Shown: positions 7,407 through 16,731, counted from the stretch's first letter. The stretch: 64,000 nucleotides of DNA from CANHBY01 sp046342195 (GCA_046342195.1 JBKDQE010000026.1:1-64000); one strand, 5' to 3'. Program-made: numbers and translations. The notes: generated by a model from the sequence alone, not told the origin.

Positions 7407-8635
7407 ACCTGGGGCCGGCCTTTCGAAGCGCCTGGCGTGCCCTCGCAGGCAACCCCATGCGTAGTTTGTTGACGATGCTGGGCATCATCATCGGCGTAGC
7501 CGCAGTGATCACCATGATTGCCGTGGGCTCGGGCGCTCAGCAGCGTGTAGAGGCGCAGATCAAGTCATTGGGCTCCAATATCATGCTGGTGCTCGCCGGC
7601 TCACAAAACGCCGCTGGCGTGCGCTTGGGGGCTCAAAGCGGACAATCGCTTTCTGAGTTTGATGCCCAAGCCATTGCCACTGAAATTCCAGAGGTTCAGG
7701 CCGTCGCGCCCTCCTCCCGAGCCAGCGCTCAGGTGGTGTTTGGCAACACCAACTGGAACACCTTTATTTTTGGTACCACGCCCGAATACCACGAAGTACG
7801 CGATTGGCCGGTGGTGGCAGGCCGCGAATTCGAGGCGGCAGAAATGCAAGGCTCGGGCAAAGTGGCTGTGCTGGGTCAGACCGTCGCTCAACAGCTTTTT
7901 GGTGACACAGACCCCCTGGGGCAAACCATCCGCGTGCGTCAGGTGCCCTTGACGGTGATTGGTATTTTGGGGCGCAAGGGGCAAAATGCCTTGGGGCAAG
8001 ACCAGGACGATGCCATTCTCGTTCCGATCCCGACGTTTCGCAATCGTATTTTAGGCAGCACCTACGGGCGCCTCAAAAGGGTGGGAGCCATCAACGTCAA
8101 GGTGGCCGAAGGGGAAAGCATGGATGCGGCGGCTGAGCGGGTGCGTGAATTGATGCGGCAGCGACGCCGCATTCAGCCCGGTCAGGAAGATGACTTCAGT
8201 GTGCGCAACCTGACCGAAATGTTGCAAGCCCAGGAAGATTCCAGCCGGGTCATGACCATCTTACTCGCCGCTGTGGCCTGCGTCAGCTTGATAGTCGGAG
8301 GCATTGGCATCATGAACATCATGCTGGTGAGCGTAACCGAGCGAACCCGTGAAATTGGCCTGCGCATGGCCGTGGGGGCGCGCGGCCGGGATATCCTCGC
8401 GCAGTTCCTGATCGAGGCCACCCTGCTGAGCTTGATGGGCGGAGCCATCGGTGTGCTGCTGGGCTCAGCTGCGGCCTTGGGAATTGCCTGGTGGGCTGAG
8501 TGGCCGGTGCGTTTGATGCCGCAATCAGTGGTGCTGGCCGTCGGTTTTTCGGCGGGCGTCGGGGTTTTTTTTGGATATTACCCCGCACGTCGGGCTTCAC
8601 GCCTCTTGCCCATTGAAGCCTTGCGCCATGAATAA
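7403..8635 (+). CDS. MacB-type ABC transporter permease
   Basis: This 410-aa FtsX-family permease has one N-terminal membrane helix (MRSLLTMLGIIIGVAAVITMIAVG, ~19-42), a large periplasmic MacB core domain (~45-285), and three helices at the C-terminus, the first within VACVSLIVGGIGIMNIMLVS. The conserved MLVSVTERTREIGLRMAVGA follows it. The start at 7403 (ATG overlapping the ATPase stop) gives the usual protein beginning; the open frame extends upstream to 7316 but that part is inside the ATPase gene. With the two preceding genes it forms a MacAB-like exporter; an outer-membrane TolC-type partner is not in the window. Confidence 0.92.
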   Translation: MNLGPAFRSAWRALAGNPMRSLLTMLGIIIGVAAVITMIAVGSGAQQRVEAQIKSLGSNIMLVLAGSQNAAGVRLGAQSGQSLSEFDAQAIATEIPEVQAVAPSSRASAQVVFGNTNWNTFIFGTTPEYHEVRDWPVVAGREFEAAEMQGSGKVAVLGQTVAQQLFGDTDPLGQTIRVRQVPLTVIGILGRKGQNALGQDQDDAILVPIPTFRNRILGSTYGRLKRVGAINVKVAEGESMDAAAERVRELMRQRRRIQPGQEDDFSVRNLTEMLQAQEDSSRVMTILLAAVACVSLIVGGIGIMNIMLVSVTERTREIGLRMAVGARGRDILAQFLIEATLLSLMGGAIGVLLGSAAALGIAWWAEWPVRLMPQSVVLAVGFSAGVGVFFGYYPARRASRLLPIEALRHE

Positions 8636-8813
8636 ACCCACCCCCGAGCTTGCCGCGCGTCGCGTGACAATATGCCCATGTTCTGGAAAACCGAGGTCGA
8701 ACAGGTCGCTGCCGCTGCCGCTTCTGCGTAAAGCCAGAACGTCATTAATCCATGGGGGCAGCAAGATGACCCACTGGAGCGCGCAAGCTCGCCGCTTGAT
8801 TCTTGGGGGCGCC

Positions 8814-9179
8814 TCAGGGCTCCGAACGAGCCAATGAATGCGCCCAGTGTGCCAAAGCCAAAACCTCCGGGTCACTCACAGAGACCAGAGGGCCATGCAA
8901 GGCATGCTCAATGGTTTTTTCAAGGATGTTGCGATGGGGCAGGAGCACCCCAAAAAAACGAATTTCCTCGGGGCAGGCCATCAGTAGGGTTGGAAAGTTT
9001 TCAACCTCGATCGAACCCAAACAGTCGGCATGATCTTCAATATCGACCCAAAGAAAACGGGCACGTCCGGCAAATTGGGATCTGACCGAATCAAAGAGGG
9101 GTTGATAGTTGCGACAGGTTCCGCACCATTGAGCGCATAATCCCATGACGAGCAGAGAGGAAGACGATGCCTCGGACAT
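8814..9179 (-). CDS. Thioredoxin-like protein
   Basis: A 121-aa protein with the thioredoxin active site WCGTC (CXXC cysteines at 19 and 22) followed by RNYQPLFDSV, an acidic strand (FLWVDIEDHAD) and the cis-proline region (VENFPTLLM, ~66-74). It lacks a signal peptide, so a cytoplasmic thiol-disulfide or redox-sensing role is likely. The C-terminal helix is extended (residues ~95-121). The frame stays open upstream to 9269 but the added residues do not look like a thioredoxin, so ATG 9179 is preferred. It ends convergently with the MacB permease gene, about 178 bp away. Confidence 0.82.
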   Translation of the reverse strand: MSEASSSSLLVMGLCAQWCGTCRNYQPLFDSVRSQFAGRARFLWVDIEDHADCLGSIEVENFPTLLMACPEEIRFFGVLLPHRNILEKTIEHALHGPLVSVSDPEVLALAHWAHSLARSEP

Positions 9180-9261
9180 ACCTATTTTGAATCTCAAAAC
9201 GGCAGCGAACAGCAGCCGGTGAATGGATGCTGCACCATACTGTGGTGCGTGAGCCTGATTG

Positions 9262-9469
9262 TCAGGCACGATGGAATAAGCGCTTCAGTGTATATGCAGC
9301 CTTGTCTGCATGATCTGCACATTGCAGGGTCGCCAATGCGATGGCTTTCTGCCGGTAGCGCATTCAGATCATCAGGACTGGCCACACCTGGGCATAGCAT
9401 CAGCGCGGCCGCCACCCAATCCTGCTGGATGAACTGATCGAAGCCAATTGGAGGGGCTATTGGAATCAT
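9262..9469 (-). pseudogene. Frameshifted remnant of a small unknown gene
   Basis: Directly downstream of the PglZ relic on the minus strand, a frame starts at ATG 9469 (GFDQFIQQDWVAAALMLCPG, then ASPDDLNA). Near codon 40 the coding-like signal moves to the next frame (RQKAIALATLQCADHADKAA, then YTLKRLFHRA) and stops at 9262-9264. Both halves look like real protein in composition, suggesting one helical protein of about 68 residues with a single frameshift. I do not recognise it; adjacency suggests it belonged with the PglZ gene. Confidence 0.4.
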
Positions 9470-9474
9470 TCAGT

Positions 9475-9720
9475 TCAACTCACATCAGCAATCTTGACAA
9501 AAGGCATCAACAGATCTTCGACCGAGATGCCGCCGTGGACGACGGCTGATTCCCCTTGTTGCATGAAGGCCGCACGTCCGTCAGCGAATAAGGTCATGAA
9601 GTTCGGCGGTATCCCGGCGACATCAAGAGGGCAGGTGTTCGGATTCGCGGCCGCCGATTCGGCCACCAGAGTCTCGCTGCGGCAAGTTGGAACGCGCTCA
9701 CCAGGCAGCTCTGAGGCCAC
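9475..9720 (-). pseudogene. C-terminal remnant of a PglZ-domain (alkaline-phosphatase-fold) protein
   Basis: An 81-codon minus-strand frame ends with FMTLFADGRAAFMQQGE followed by VVHGGISVEDLLMPFVKI. The HGG(I/L)S-x-E-(D/E)-x-x-x-PF pattern is the usual end of PglZ-domain proteins, which occur in BREX and related phage-defence systems. The first ~30 codons do not look like PglZ, a stop lies just upstream in frame, and no other part of a defence system follows, so this is the tail of a deleted gene. It lies downstream of ffh on the same strand. Confidence 0.5.
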
Positions 9721-9819
9721 CCCAGCATGGGAGTGCGGTGAACCGGGTCAAGTCGGGAAAAAAGGGGCCACAGCCGTGGCAACCAGGCCGGGTCTGGCTC
9801 GCCACCAGATTCCTGTCAT

Positions 9820-11205
9820 TCACATTCCGGCGTTGCCAAAGCCCTTCAGGTTTCCCATGCGTTTGAGCATTTTGAGCATGCCTCCTCCTTTCATTTTTTT
9901 CATTATGTCGCGCGTTTGCTCGAATTGTTTGAGCAAACGATTGACATCTTGAACCTGAACCCCGGCGCCCGCAGCAATGCGCCGTTTGCGTGTGGCCTTG
10001 ATGAGTTCGGGCTTACGCCGCTCCAGCGGCGTCATGGAGCAAATCACGCCTTCCATACGGCGCACTTCCTGTTCGGCTTTTTCCATGTCTGGTATGCCAG
10101 CATGGCCGACCTTGCTGATCAGCTGGGTCGGGAGTTTGTCAATAAGCCCGGAAAGCCCCCCCATTTTTTTCATTTGGGAGATTTGATCGAGGAAATCATT
10201 GAGGTCAAAAGTGTTGCCGGCCTTGATTTTGGCGGCCAGTTTTTGGGCTGCGGCCAAGTCTACATTGCGGCCGACCTCTTCGACCAAGGCCACAATATCG
10301 CCCATCCCCAGAACCCGGCCCGCATGTCGTTCCGCGTCAAAAACTTCCAGCCCGGTGATTTTCTCGCTGGTTCCGATGAACTTGATGGGAGCGCCGGTGA
10401 TGTGGCGCACCGAAAGTGCGGCCCCGCCTCGGGAATCACCGTCGGTTTTGGTCAGGATGATGCCCGTCAGTGGAAGTGCTTCTTTGAAGGCTTTGGCGGT
10501 ATTGATGGCGTCCTGGCCCTGCATGGCATCCACAACAAACAGGGTTTCCACCGGTTTCAGGCTTGAATGAAGCTCTGAGATTTCCTGCATGAGTGCAGCA
10601 TCAATGGCCAAACGGCCGGCCGTATCCACCAAAAGAACATCAATGGAGTGTTTGCGTGCGTAGTCGAGCGCGGCGGCGGCGATATCCAGGGGCTTGCTGG
10701 CGGCATCGGATGGAAACCATTGGGCTCCGGCTTGTTGCGTCACGGTTTTCAACTGTTCGATGGCGGCAGGACGATAAACATCAGCAGAGACCGTCAGTAC
10801 GGACTTTTTGCGTTTTTCAATCAAGAGCTTGGCGAGCTTGGCGGTGGTGGTGGTTTTACCCGCCCCTTGGAGGCCCGCCATCAAGATGATGGCGGGGGGT
10901 TGTGCCGCAAGATTGATCTCGGAGATGCCATGAATTTCATTGCCTGACATGATGGCAACGAGTTCCCGATGGACCACACCGACCAGGGCTTGTCCGGGGG
11001 TGAGCGAACCGACCACTTCTGCACCCAGGGCCTTGTCTTTGACCCGGGCCATAAAATCACGCACGACGGGCAAAGCCACATCAGCTTCCAGCAAGGCCAC
11101 ACGTACTTCGCGCAGCATATCTTGTACATTGCTTTCGGTAATGCGGGCCTGGCCCCGCATGGTTTTCACCAAATGCCCGAGTCTTTCAGAAAGTGTCGAC
11201 GCCAT
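9820..11205 (-). CDS. ffh: Signal recognition particle protein Ffh
   Basis: This 461-aa GTPase subunit binds signal sequences on ribosomes and hands them to FtsY at the membrane. The N domain is at 1-90. The G domain has GLQGAGKTTTTAKLAKLL (~105-122), VDTAGRLAIDA (~190-200), ILTKTDGDSRGGAALS (~247-262) and FIGTSEKI (~275-282). The methionine-rich M domain ends with QTRDIMKKMKGGGMLKMLKR. Length is normal. It is divergent from the cytochrome-assembly-like gene at 11294, with about 88 bp between starts that must hold both promoters. The 4.5S RNA gene was not seen. Confidence 0.97.
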   Translation of the reverse strand: MASTLSERLGHLVKTMRGQARITESNVQDMLREVRVALLEADVALPVVRDFMARVKDKALGAEVVGSLTPGQALVGVVHRELVAIMSGNEIHGISEINLAAQPPAIILMAGLQGAGKTTTTAKLAKLLIEKRKKSVLTVSADVYRPAAIEQLKTVTQQAGAQWFPSDAASKPLDIAAAALDYARKHSIDVLLVDTAGRLAIDAALMQEISELHSSLKPVETLFVVDAMQGQDAINTAKAFKEALPLTGIILTKTDGDSRGGAALSVRHITGAPIKFIGTSEKITGLEVFDAERHAGRVLGMGDIVALVEEVGRNVDLAAAQKLAAKIKAGNTFDLNDFLDQISQMKKMGGLSGLIDKLPTQLISKVGHAGIPDMEKAEQEVRRMEGVICSMTPLERRKPELIKATRKRRIAAGAGVQVQDVNRLLKQFEQTRDIMKKMKGGGMLKMLKRMGNLKGFGNAGM

Positions 11206-11293
11206 AGGATAAAGGAGAGATCAAAAGTTGAGAAGGCACGCCTGAGTGGATGCTGGGCGCGGGCCTGGCCCTACGGCTCAGTACACTATTCAC

Positions 11294-12163
11294 ATGAGTT
11301 TACCTTTTCCTGCCTTCCATTTTTCTCCGGGTTCTTCACCTTGGGTCTTTGTGGCTTCTGCTGGTGCTTGCATTTTGTATGCGGCCGCAGGCATGGTGCG
11401 TGACAGCCCGATGTCTTCACCAGAGGCATCGCCACCTGTACCTCCTGGCCCGCGATGGGGCAAAGTGGGTGTTTGGTTCTGGGCGGCTTGGGTTCTTCAC
11501 GCCATGGCATTGCTTTTGGGCTTGTATGAAGCTTGGGGCACGGTGGCCAAGTTTGGCTTCGCGCCGGCGTTGTCAGCCACCGCCTGGATGGTATTGGCGG
11601 TTTATGGTGTTGAAAGTTGCGTGCTGCCTTTGACTGAAGCTCGTCGAGTTTTGGTGTGGCTGGCCTTCAGTGGCGTGATTTTGGCGTGGTTTTTTCCCGG
11701 CGAAGTCATCCCTCATGTGTCGGTGTGGTCGCCAGTACACTGGGGTTTGGGTATTGCATCTTATGGCTTGTTTGGTGCCGCAATCCTGCACGCGGTGTGG
11801 CTTGATCGCGCAGAGCGGGCCATGCGCCAGAAAGCCACGAGTTGGCGTACCACAGGGCTTCCTTTGTTACAACTTGAACGACTGACCTTCCGTTTTGTCG
11901 AAGCGGGTTTTATGACCCTCACTGCAGCGCTGGTGCTGGGCTGGGTGGTTTCAACGGTGTGGCGATGGGATCACAAGACCGTGTTTTCAATGTTGGCGTG
12001 GGCGGTATTTGCCGCCTTATTGATGGGTCGTTATACCCTGGGTTGGCGCGGCGCTCAGGCAACCCGCTGGCTGTATGCAGGCACCGGGCTTCTGTTTTTA
12101 TCTTATGCAGGGTCGCGTTTTGTTCTTGAAGTATTGATTCTTCCGCATGGGCCTGGCTTATGA
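11294..12163 (+). CDS. Cytochrome c assembly-like membrane protein (CcsA/YpjD type)
   Basis: A 289-aa polytopic protein with about eight hydrophobic segments. The central block PHVSVWSPVHWGLGIASYGL followed by FGAAILHAVWLDRAERAMR is typical of the CcsA/HemX-related family that handles heme or supports cytochrome c maturation. The later segments (FVEAGFMTLTAALVLGWV, then WRWDHKTVFSMLAW) also fit. ATG 11294 is chosen over an upstream start at 11246 because the extra 16 residues are not hydrophobic and overlap the promoter space shared with ffh. The stop overlaps the start of the next gene. The exact role in cytochrome assembly is unproven for this family branch. Confidence 0.78.
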   Translation: MSLPFPAFHFSPGSSPWVFVASAGACILYAAAGMVRDSPMSSPEASPPVPPGPRWGKVGVWFWAAWVLHAMALLLGLYEAWGTVAKFGFAPALSATAWMVLAVYGVESCVLPLTEARRVLVWLAFSGVILAWFFPGEVIPHVSVWSPVHWGLGIASYGLFGAAILHAVWLDRAERAMRQKATSWRTTGLPLLQLERLTFRFVEAGFMTLTAALVLGWVVSTVWRWDHKTVFSMLAWAVFAALLMGRYTLGWRGAQATRWLYAGTGLLFLSYAGSRFVLEVLILPHGPGL

Positions 12164-12423
12164 AATTTTGGGTATTGTTTCTGGTGATGGCGATATGGGT
12201 TTGCTTGCTGAAGCGGCAGCATCGTCGTCGCCTTGATGTCCTACGGTCTCAAGCGAAAGATCACAAACCGGATACCTCGAAGCCCATGGTGCAATGCCAA
12301 TATTGCGGCATTTATCTCCCCCAATCTGAGGCATGGCCTGGGGAGAGGGGTTTTTTTTGTGATAAGAATCACCTGACAGCAAGCAAAAAACCCAGGCAGC
12401 ATCATGAGGCCGACAGTGCTTGA
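12160..12423 (+). CDS. PP0621-family small membrane protein with cysteine motif
   Basis: An 87-aa protein with one N-terminal membrane helix (FWVLFLVMAIWVCLLK, ~3-18), a basic stretch (RQHRRRLDVLR), then a small cysteine cluster: QCQYCGIYLPQSEAW followed by GFFCDKNHL. The CxxC...CxxxH arrangement could bind a metal. Function is unknown; the family lies between the CcsA-like gene and pilS in many Burkholderiales. It overlaps the preceding gene by 4 bp. Confidence 0.78.
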   Translation: MKFWVLFLVMAIWVCLLKRQHRRRLDVLRSQAKDHKPDTSKPMVQCQYCGIYLPQSEAWPGERGFFCDKNHLTASKKPRQHHEADSA

Positions 12424-12617
12424 CTGTTCATCGCTGCGGTTTTTTTCGGGTTCGTGTCATGTCTTGGTTGAATGTTTTTTGTAGGTTCACGAGCGGGGGC
12501 TTTATGGGTTCATTGCCCGGCAAAAACAATCGGCGTTGGCATTTACGTCGGCATTTACGTCGGCAAAATGATCGAGTGAGAACGGCGGTTTCTTTAGGGT
12601 TGGCTCCTGAAAACCGC

Positions 12618-14474
12618 ATGAGCGATGAAAGTGAGCAACTGTCTGAAAGTATCTGGACCGAAACCGAACCCCCTGATGAGGCCCAAGCCAGTTCCTTGGG
12701 TTCTGCCTCACATCGCTCTTGGTACCAACGGTTTTTTTCAGAAGATATTCTGGGTGCAATTCACCGCAAATCTTCTGCTTTTCATCGTATTTTCAGGGTG
12801 TTTCTCGGGGCTCGTGCGGCACTCGGGCTGGTGCTGCTTGCCTCTTTGGTGCTGTCCGGAATTTTCGGCACCAAACCTGCGCCCTTGGTTTCTGTCATTA
12901 TTTTGGCCTATACCCTTCAGACCCTTTTAGTCTGGTCGACTCATCGGCCACGAGGGGCATGGGAGATGCGAGGGATCGGGCTGGCGCGTTTGAAATTTCG
13001 TGGTTGGTGCTGGACCATCGGAACAGATATTGTCTGTTATCTGAGCTTGCACTATCTGGGGTCTGGCTCTGCGTTGAACCACATGCCGATGCTGGTTTTG
13101 CCGGTTCTGATGGCGGGGGTTCTCACGCGGCGCTTGCTGGCCATGTGCACTGCGGCTCTGGTGGCCTTGGGTTTGCTGGGGTTGGCTTGGTTGTCGTCCT
13201 TGTCGGATTCTGATTTCAGCCCGCTGTTACTCACCCAGGCAGGTTTGGCAGGCAGCGGTTTTTTTATCCTGACTGTCTTGGCTGGTGAACTTGCTGGCCG
13301 TCTTGCGCGTGAAGAGCGGGCCGCCAGAGGCAGTTTGGAGTTGGCTCGTCAGCAAGTTCAACTCAATCGCCTCATGATTGAAGAAATGCAGGACGGTGTT
13401 TTGGTGGTAGATCGTTCGTTCCGTGTTCGTGCGGCCAACCCGGCGGCACGTCGGCTTTTGGCGCCCAGCGCGATGTGCTCACCGCCACCCTTTGACTTGG
13501 TGGGTACGGCATCATGGACGAAACTGGTGCATTCGGTGGAACAGGCTTTTGCCACGGGCGTTTGGCCCGAGGAGGGCCGTGACGTTGAATTGAATTTTGA
13601 TTCGTCCGGAAAACGCATATTACAGATGCGCATCCGCTTTGCCAAGCCCAGCACCGCAGATTCTAACGAGGAGTTTTGCGTTTTGCTTCTTGAAGATGTC
13701 CGTTCCATGCAGGCGCGTAACCGGCAGGAAAAACTGGCCGCCATGGGCCGAATGTCTGCCGGTATTGCTCACGAAATCCGCAACCCACTTTCTGCCATTG
13801 CGCAGGCCAATGCCTTGTTGTCTGAGGATGCCTCCACTCCATCGCAGCGTCAGTTGACCAGCATGGTTTCCCAAAATGTCGATCGCCTGAAACGCATCAT
13901 TGAGGATGTTCTGGAAGCCGCACCGTCAGGGCCCCAGGATGCCCCGGTCATCGATATTCGCGAGCTGACAGCCCGTACTTGCAGCGAGTGGGCAGAATCT
14001 GCCGGTATAGCCATGAAAGGCGACAGCGCTTTACAGATTGATTTGCCTGATGAAATCTGTCAAGCATCTTTTGATGTGGATCACCTGCGACGTGTGCTGG
14101 TCAACCTGCTGGACAACGCCTGGCGGCACAGTTCGCAGATGTCCGGCGCGATTAAAGTACGTTTGAGTGCATGGCAGGGTCATCAGTGGGAGCTTTCAGT
14201 CAGCAGTGATGGCCCTCCCATTCCTGAGGATGTAGAGCCCCATTTATTTGAGCCTTTTTTTTCAACCCGCAGTCGCGGAACCGGGCTGGGCCTGTACATT
14301 TGCCGAGAGCTTTGTGAGCGCTATGGCGCCACAATGAACTACCGATTTCAACCCGCCCGGTCTGACAACCTCCCTGGCCGAAATGAGTTCTTTTTGCTCA
14401 TCCGTCAGAATGCTGCCTTGGCGGTGTCTGAGCCGATGCCGCTGAGAGACAGGCGATCCCGACATGGCCCCTGA
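12618..14474 (+). CDS. pilS: Sensor histidine kinase PilS
   Basis: A membrane sensor kinase partnered with PilR to control pilin (pilA) transcription. From ATG 12618 it has 618 residues: several hydrophobic helices (~65-235), a PAS-like sensor (~260-360), a HisKA domain with the phosphorylated histidine in HEIRNPLSAIAQANALL, and an HATPase domain with NLLDNAWRHS (N-box) and GTGLGLYICRELC (G-box). The start is uncertain: the frame is open back to 12420, with further ATG codons at 12459 and 12504 and no clear ribosome-binding site for any. pilR follows after 9 bp. Confidence 0.92.
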   Translation: MSDESEQLSESIWTETEPPDEAQASSLGSASHRSWYQRFFSEDILGAIHRKSSAFHRIFRVFLGARAALGLVLLASLVLSGIFGTKPAPLVSVIILAYTLQTLLVWSTHRPRGAWEMRGIGLARLKFRGWCWTIGTDIVCYLSLHYLGSGSALNHMPMLVLPVLMAGVLTRRLLAMCTAALVALGLLGLAWLSSLSDSDFSPLLLTQAGLAGSGFFILTVLAGELAGRLAREERAARGSLELARQQVQLNRLMIEEMQDGVLVVDRSFRVRAANPAARRLLAPSAMCSPPPFDLVGTASWTKLVHSVEQAFATGVWPEEGRDVELNFDSSGKRILQMRIRFAKPSTADSNEEFCVLLLEDVRSMQARNRQEKLAAMGRMSAGIAHEIRNPLSAIAQANALLSEDASTPSQRQLTSMVSQNVDRLKRIIEDVLEAAPSGPQDAPVIDIRELTARTCSEWAESAGIAMKGDSALQIDLPDEICQASFDVDHLRRVLVNLLDNAWRHSSQMSGAIKVRLSAWQGHQWELSVSSDGPPIPEDVEPHLFEPFFSTRSRGTGLGLYICRELCERYGATMNYRFQPARSDNLPGRNEFFLLIRQNAALAVSEPMPLRDRRSRHGP

Positions 14475-14483
14475 ATTTTTCAA

Positions 14484-16142
14484 ATGACTCTACCTTCTGA
14501 CTTCAGCCTTTTGGTCGTTGATGACGAGCCTGACCTGCGAACCCTCTACGAATTGGCTTTATTGCGCGAGGGGTATGAAGTCGAGACTGCCGGCACGGTC
14601 GAAGAGGCCTGGTCGATTTTAGAAAGTCGCCGCTTCAGCGTGGTCATTACCGACATGCGGCTTCCTGATGGTACGGGCCTTGATTTATTGACTCGCATGG
14701 AGGCCGGCGGACGTCTGGAAAAAACTCTGGTCATCACTGCTTTTGGGTCTTCGGAGAATGCAGTTCAAGCGCTCAAGGCGGGCGCCTTTGACTACCTCAC
14801 CAAGCCCGTCGATTTGCGGCAGTTTCGCTCTGTGGTGGCGTCGGCTTTGGGTCGCCATCGGGCGGTCAAGATGTCGCTGGAGCCTGCTCGTTTGCCCCCT
14901 GCGGCCTCAAAGCCGGTGGCCAGCGCCAAAGAGGCACAGGCCCCTATCAGCCCCCCCATGGCCGCATCTGCCAGTGAGTTGTCTCGCGATGCGGCGCCTG
15001 TCCGCATGAAAGCAACACCCGGGCAGACAGCGAATGCTCATTTTTCAGCGTTCAGCCGGATGGTGGGGCAGTCACCCGGCTTGAGGCAGGTTCGCTTGAT
15101 GATCGAAAAGGTTGCCAAAAGTATGGCGCCTGTATTGATTCATGGTGAATCCGGAACCGGGAAAGAATTGGTGGCCCGGTCGGTTCATGAACTCAGTTCA
15201 AGGGGCACACAGGCTTTTATCGCCGTCAATTGCGGAGCCATTCCTGAGCAACTCCTGGAGGCCGAGTTTTTCGGTTATCGAAAAGGCTCATTCACCGGGG
15301 CCCAAGAAAACCGGGCCGGTTTTTTTCAGGCCGCCGATGGCGGTACCCTGTTTCTTGATGAAATCGGAGACCTTCCCTTGGCCATGCAGAGCAAACTCTT
15401 GCGATGCATCCAGGAGCGTGCCGTCAGGCCTGTGGGCGCCGTGTCGGAACTGCCCGTGAATGTACGCATCTTGAGTGCCACCCATAAAGATTTGATGGTA
15501 GAAGTTGCCCAGGGCCGATTCAGGCAAGATTTATTTTATCGGCTCAACGTGATCCAACTGGTCGTGCCGCCGCTACGTGAGCGCAAAGACGATTTGCCCG
15601 CCATCAGTGCCCAGGTACTGGCCCGGCTGGCGCGTGATGCAGGCATGAGTCATGCACCTCAACTGACGCCTGAGGCCTTGGCGAGGCTTGCGGGCTATGA
15701 GTTTCCGGGCAATATCCGCGAACTTGAAAACCTGTTGCACCGGGCTGTTGCACTCACCGGGGGCCATGAAATTACCCCCTTTGATTTGGGCTTTCCTGAA
15801 AATACCCTCGAGGCCCACGATACCCAAGATGACGCCGCAGATCATAACGAAGAGAGTCCTTGCGATGCAAACGCCTCACTTTTACCCCCCCGCCCTTCCA
15901 AGATGCCAAGGCTTGATCATTCTGATCATGACTTGCCCAATGATCTTCAAGCCTACCTGGATGCCATTGAAAAGAGGGTTCTGCTCCAAGCCTTGACTCG
16001 CTACAACAACAATCGCACGGCAGCCGGAGCCAGTTTGGGTTTGTCCTTGCGCCAAATGCGCTACCGCATGGCTCGTCTGAACGTGTCGATGGGCGCAGCG
16101 GGTTCTGTGGGCAGCCCATCAGATCAAGAGGGTTTCTCATGA
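14484..16142 (+). CDS. pilR: Sigma-54-dependent response regulator PilR
   Basis: A 552-aa NtrC-type activator. The receiver domain (residues 1-120) has the acidic pair in VVDDEPD, phospho-acceptor D in VITDMRLPDG, and the lysine in YLTKPVD. An Ala/Pro-rich linker follows (~130-185). The AAA+ domain has Walker A GESGTGKE, the sigma-54 contact GAFTGA motif written GSFTGA, Walker B GGTLFLDEIGDLP, and an arginine-finger segment RQDLFYRLNVIQ. The C-terminal Fis-type helix-turn-helix is at ~505-535 (NNRTAAGASLGLSLRQMRYR). It probably activates type IV pilin transcription with PilS; the pilin gene is not in the window. Confidence 0.95.
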   Translation: MTLPSDFSLLVVDDEPDLRTLYELALLREGYEVETAGTVEEAWSILESRRFSVVITDMRLPDGTGLDLLTRMEAGGRLEKTLVITAFGSSENAVQALKAGAFDYLTKPVDLRQFRSVVASALGRHRAVKMSLEPARLPPAASKPVASAKEAQAPISPPMAASASELSRDAAPVRMKATPGQTANAHFSAFSRMVGQSPGLRQVRLMIEKVAKSMAPVLIHGESGTGKELVARSVHELSSRGTQAFIAVNCGAIPEQLLEAEFFGYRKGSFTGAQENRAGFFQAADGGTLFLDEIGDLPLAMQSKLLRCIQERAVRPVGAVSELPVNVRILSATHKDLMVEVAQGRFRQDLFYRLNVIQLVVPPLRERKDDLPAISAQVLARLARDAGMSHAPQLTPEALARLAGYEFPGNIRELENLLHRAVALTGGHEITPFDLGFPENTLEAHDTQDDAADHNEESPCDANASLLPPRPSKMPRLDHSDHDLPNDLQAYLDAIEKRVLLQALTRYNNNRTAAGASLGLSLRQMRYRMARLNVSMGAAGSVGSPSDQEGFS

Positions 16143-16158
16143 TGGCGGGCTTCTTCTG

Positions 16159-16731
16159 ATGCGCCGCGCTGTCTGGAATCAAGGGTGGTGGGCCCATGCC
16201 GACCATTGTGCCTCACCTCATCATGGGCCCAGGCCCGATGGTGAGGCCATCGATATGGTAGTTATTCACTCCATTAGTCTTCCTGCGGGAGTTTATGGAG
16301 GAGCTTATATCCACCAATTGTTTCTCAACCGTCTGGATACCTCTGCCCATCCTGAATTCGAGCGGCTCCGGGGGCTTCAGGTGTCGGCTCATTTTCTGAT
16401 TCGACGCGATGGTTTCATCGTTCAGTTTGTTTCCTGTGACCATCGCGCCTGGCATGCGGGACAATCGAATTGGCGAGGGCGTAACAATTGCAATGATTTT
16501 TCGATTGGAATTGAGCTGGAGGGTTTGGAGGGCTTGAGCTTTGAGAAGCCACAATACAAGGCTTTGCTGAGGTTGATTCGCTCGATTCGGCGGCACTACC
16601 CGATTGCTCATATTGTGGGCCACGAGCACATCGCCCCTGATCGCAAGCAAGACCCGGGCGCCCAATTCAATTGGCGCCACCTTCGCCAAGAGTTGGGAGA
16701 GGCTGGCCTGTCTTTTCCCGGGATGCCCTGA
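16159..16731 (+). CDS. ampD: 1,6-anhydro-N-acetylmuramyl-L-alanine amidase AmpD
   Basis: A 190-aa zinc amidase of the amidase_2 family that removes the peptide from 1,6-anhydroMurNAc during cell-wall recycling. Zinc ligands are the histidine in MVVIHSISLP (residue ~36), the histidine in GHEHIAPDRKQDPG (~154) and the aspartate in the same motif (~164). Other family landmarks are VSAHFLIRRDG, RAWHAGQSNWRGR, and NDFSIGIELEG. Length matches E. coli AmpD (183). It sits 16 bp after pilR and may be read through from it. Confidence 0.95.
   Translation: MRRAVWNQGWWAHADHCASPHHGPRPDGEAIDMVVIHSISLPAGVYGGAYIHQLFLNRLDTSAHPEFERLRGLQVSAHFLIRRDGFIVQFVSCDHRAWHAGQSNWRGRNNCNDFSIGIELEGLEGLSFEKPQYKALLRLIRSIRRHYPIAHIVGHEHIAPDRKQDPGAQFNWRHLRQELGEAGLSFPGMP

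Noticed and set aside
8636..8813. Short frame at 8672 starting MPMFWKTEVEQV
   Set aside because: Only 19 codons, with an Ala run before the stop, no ribosome-binding site and no known family.
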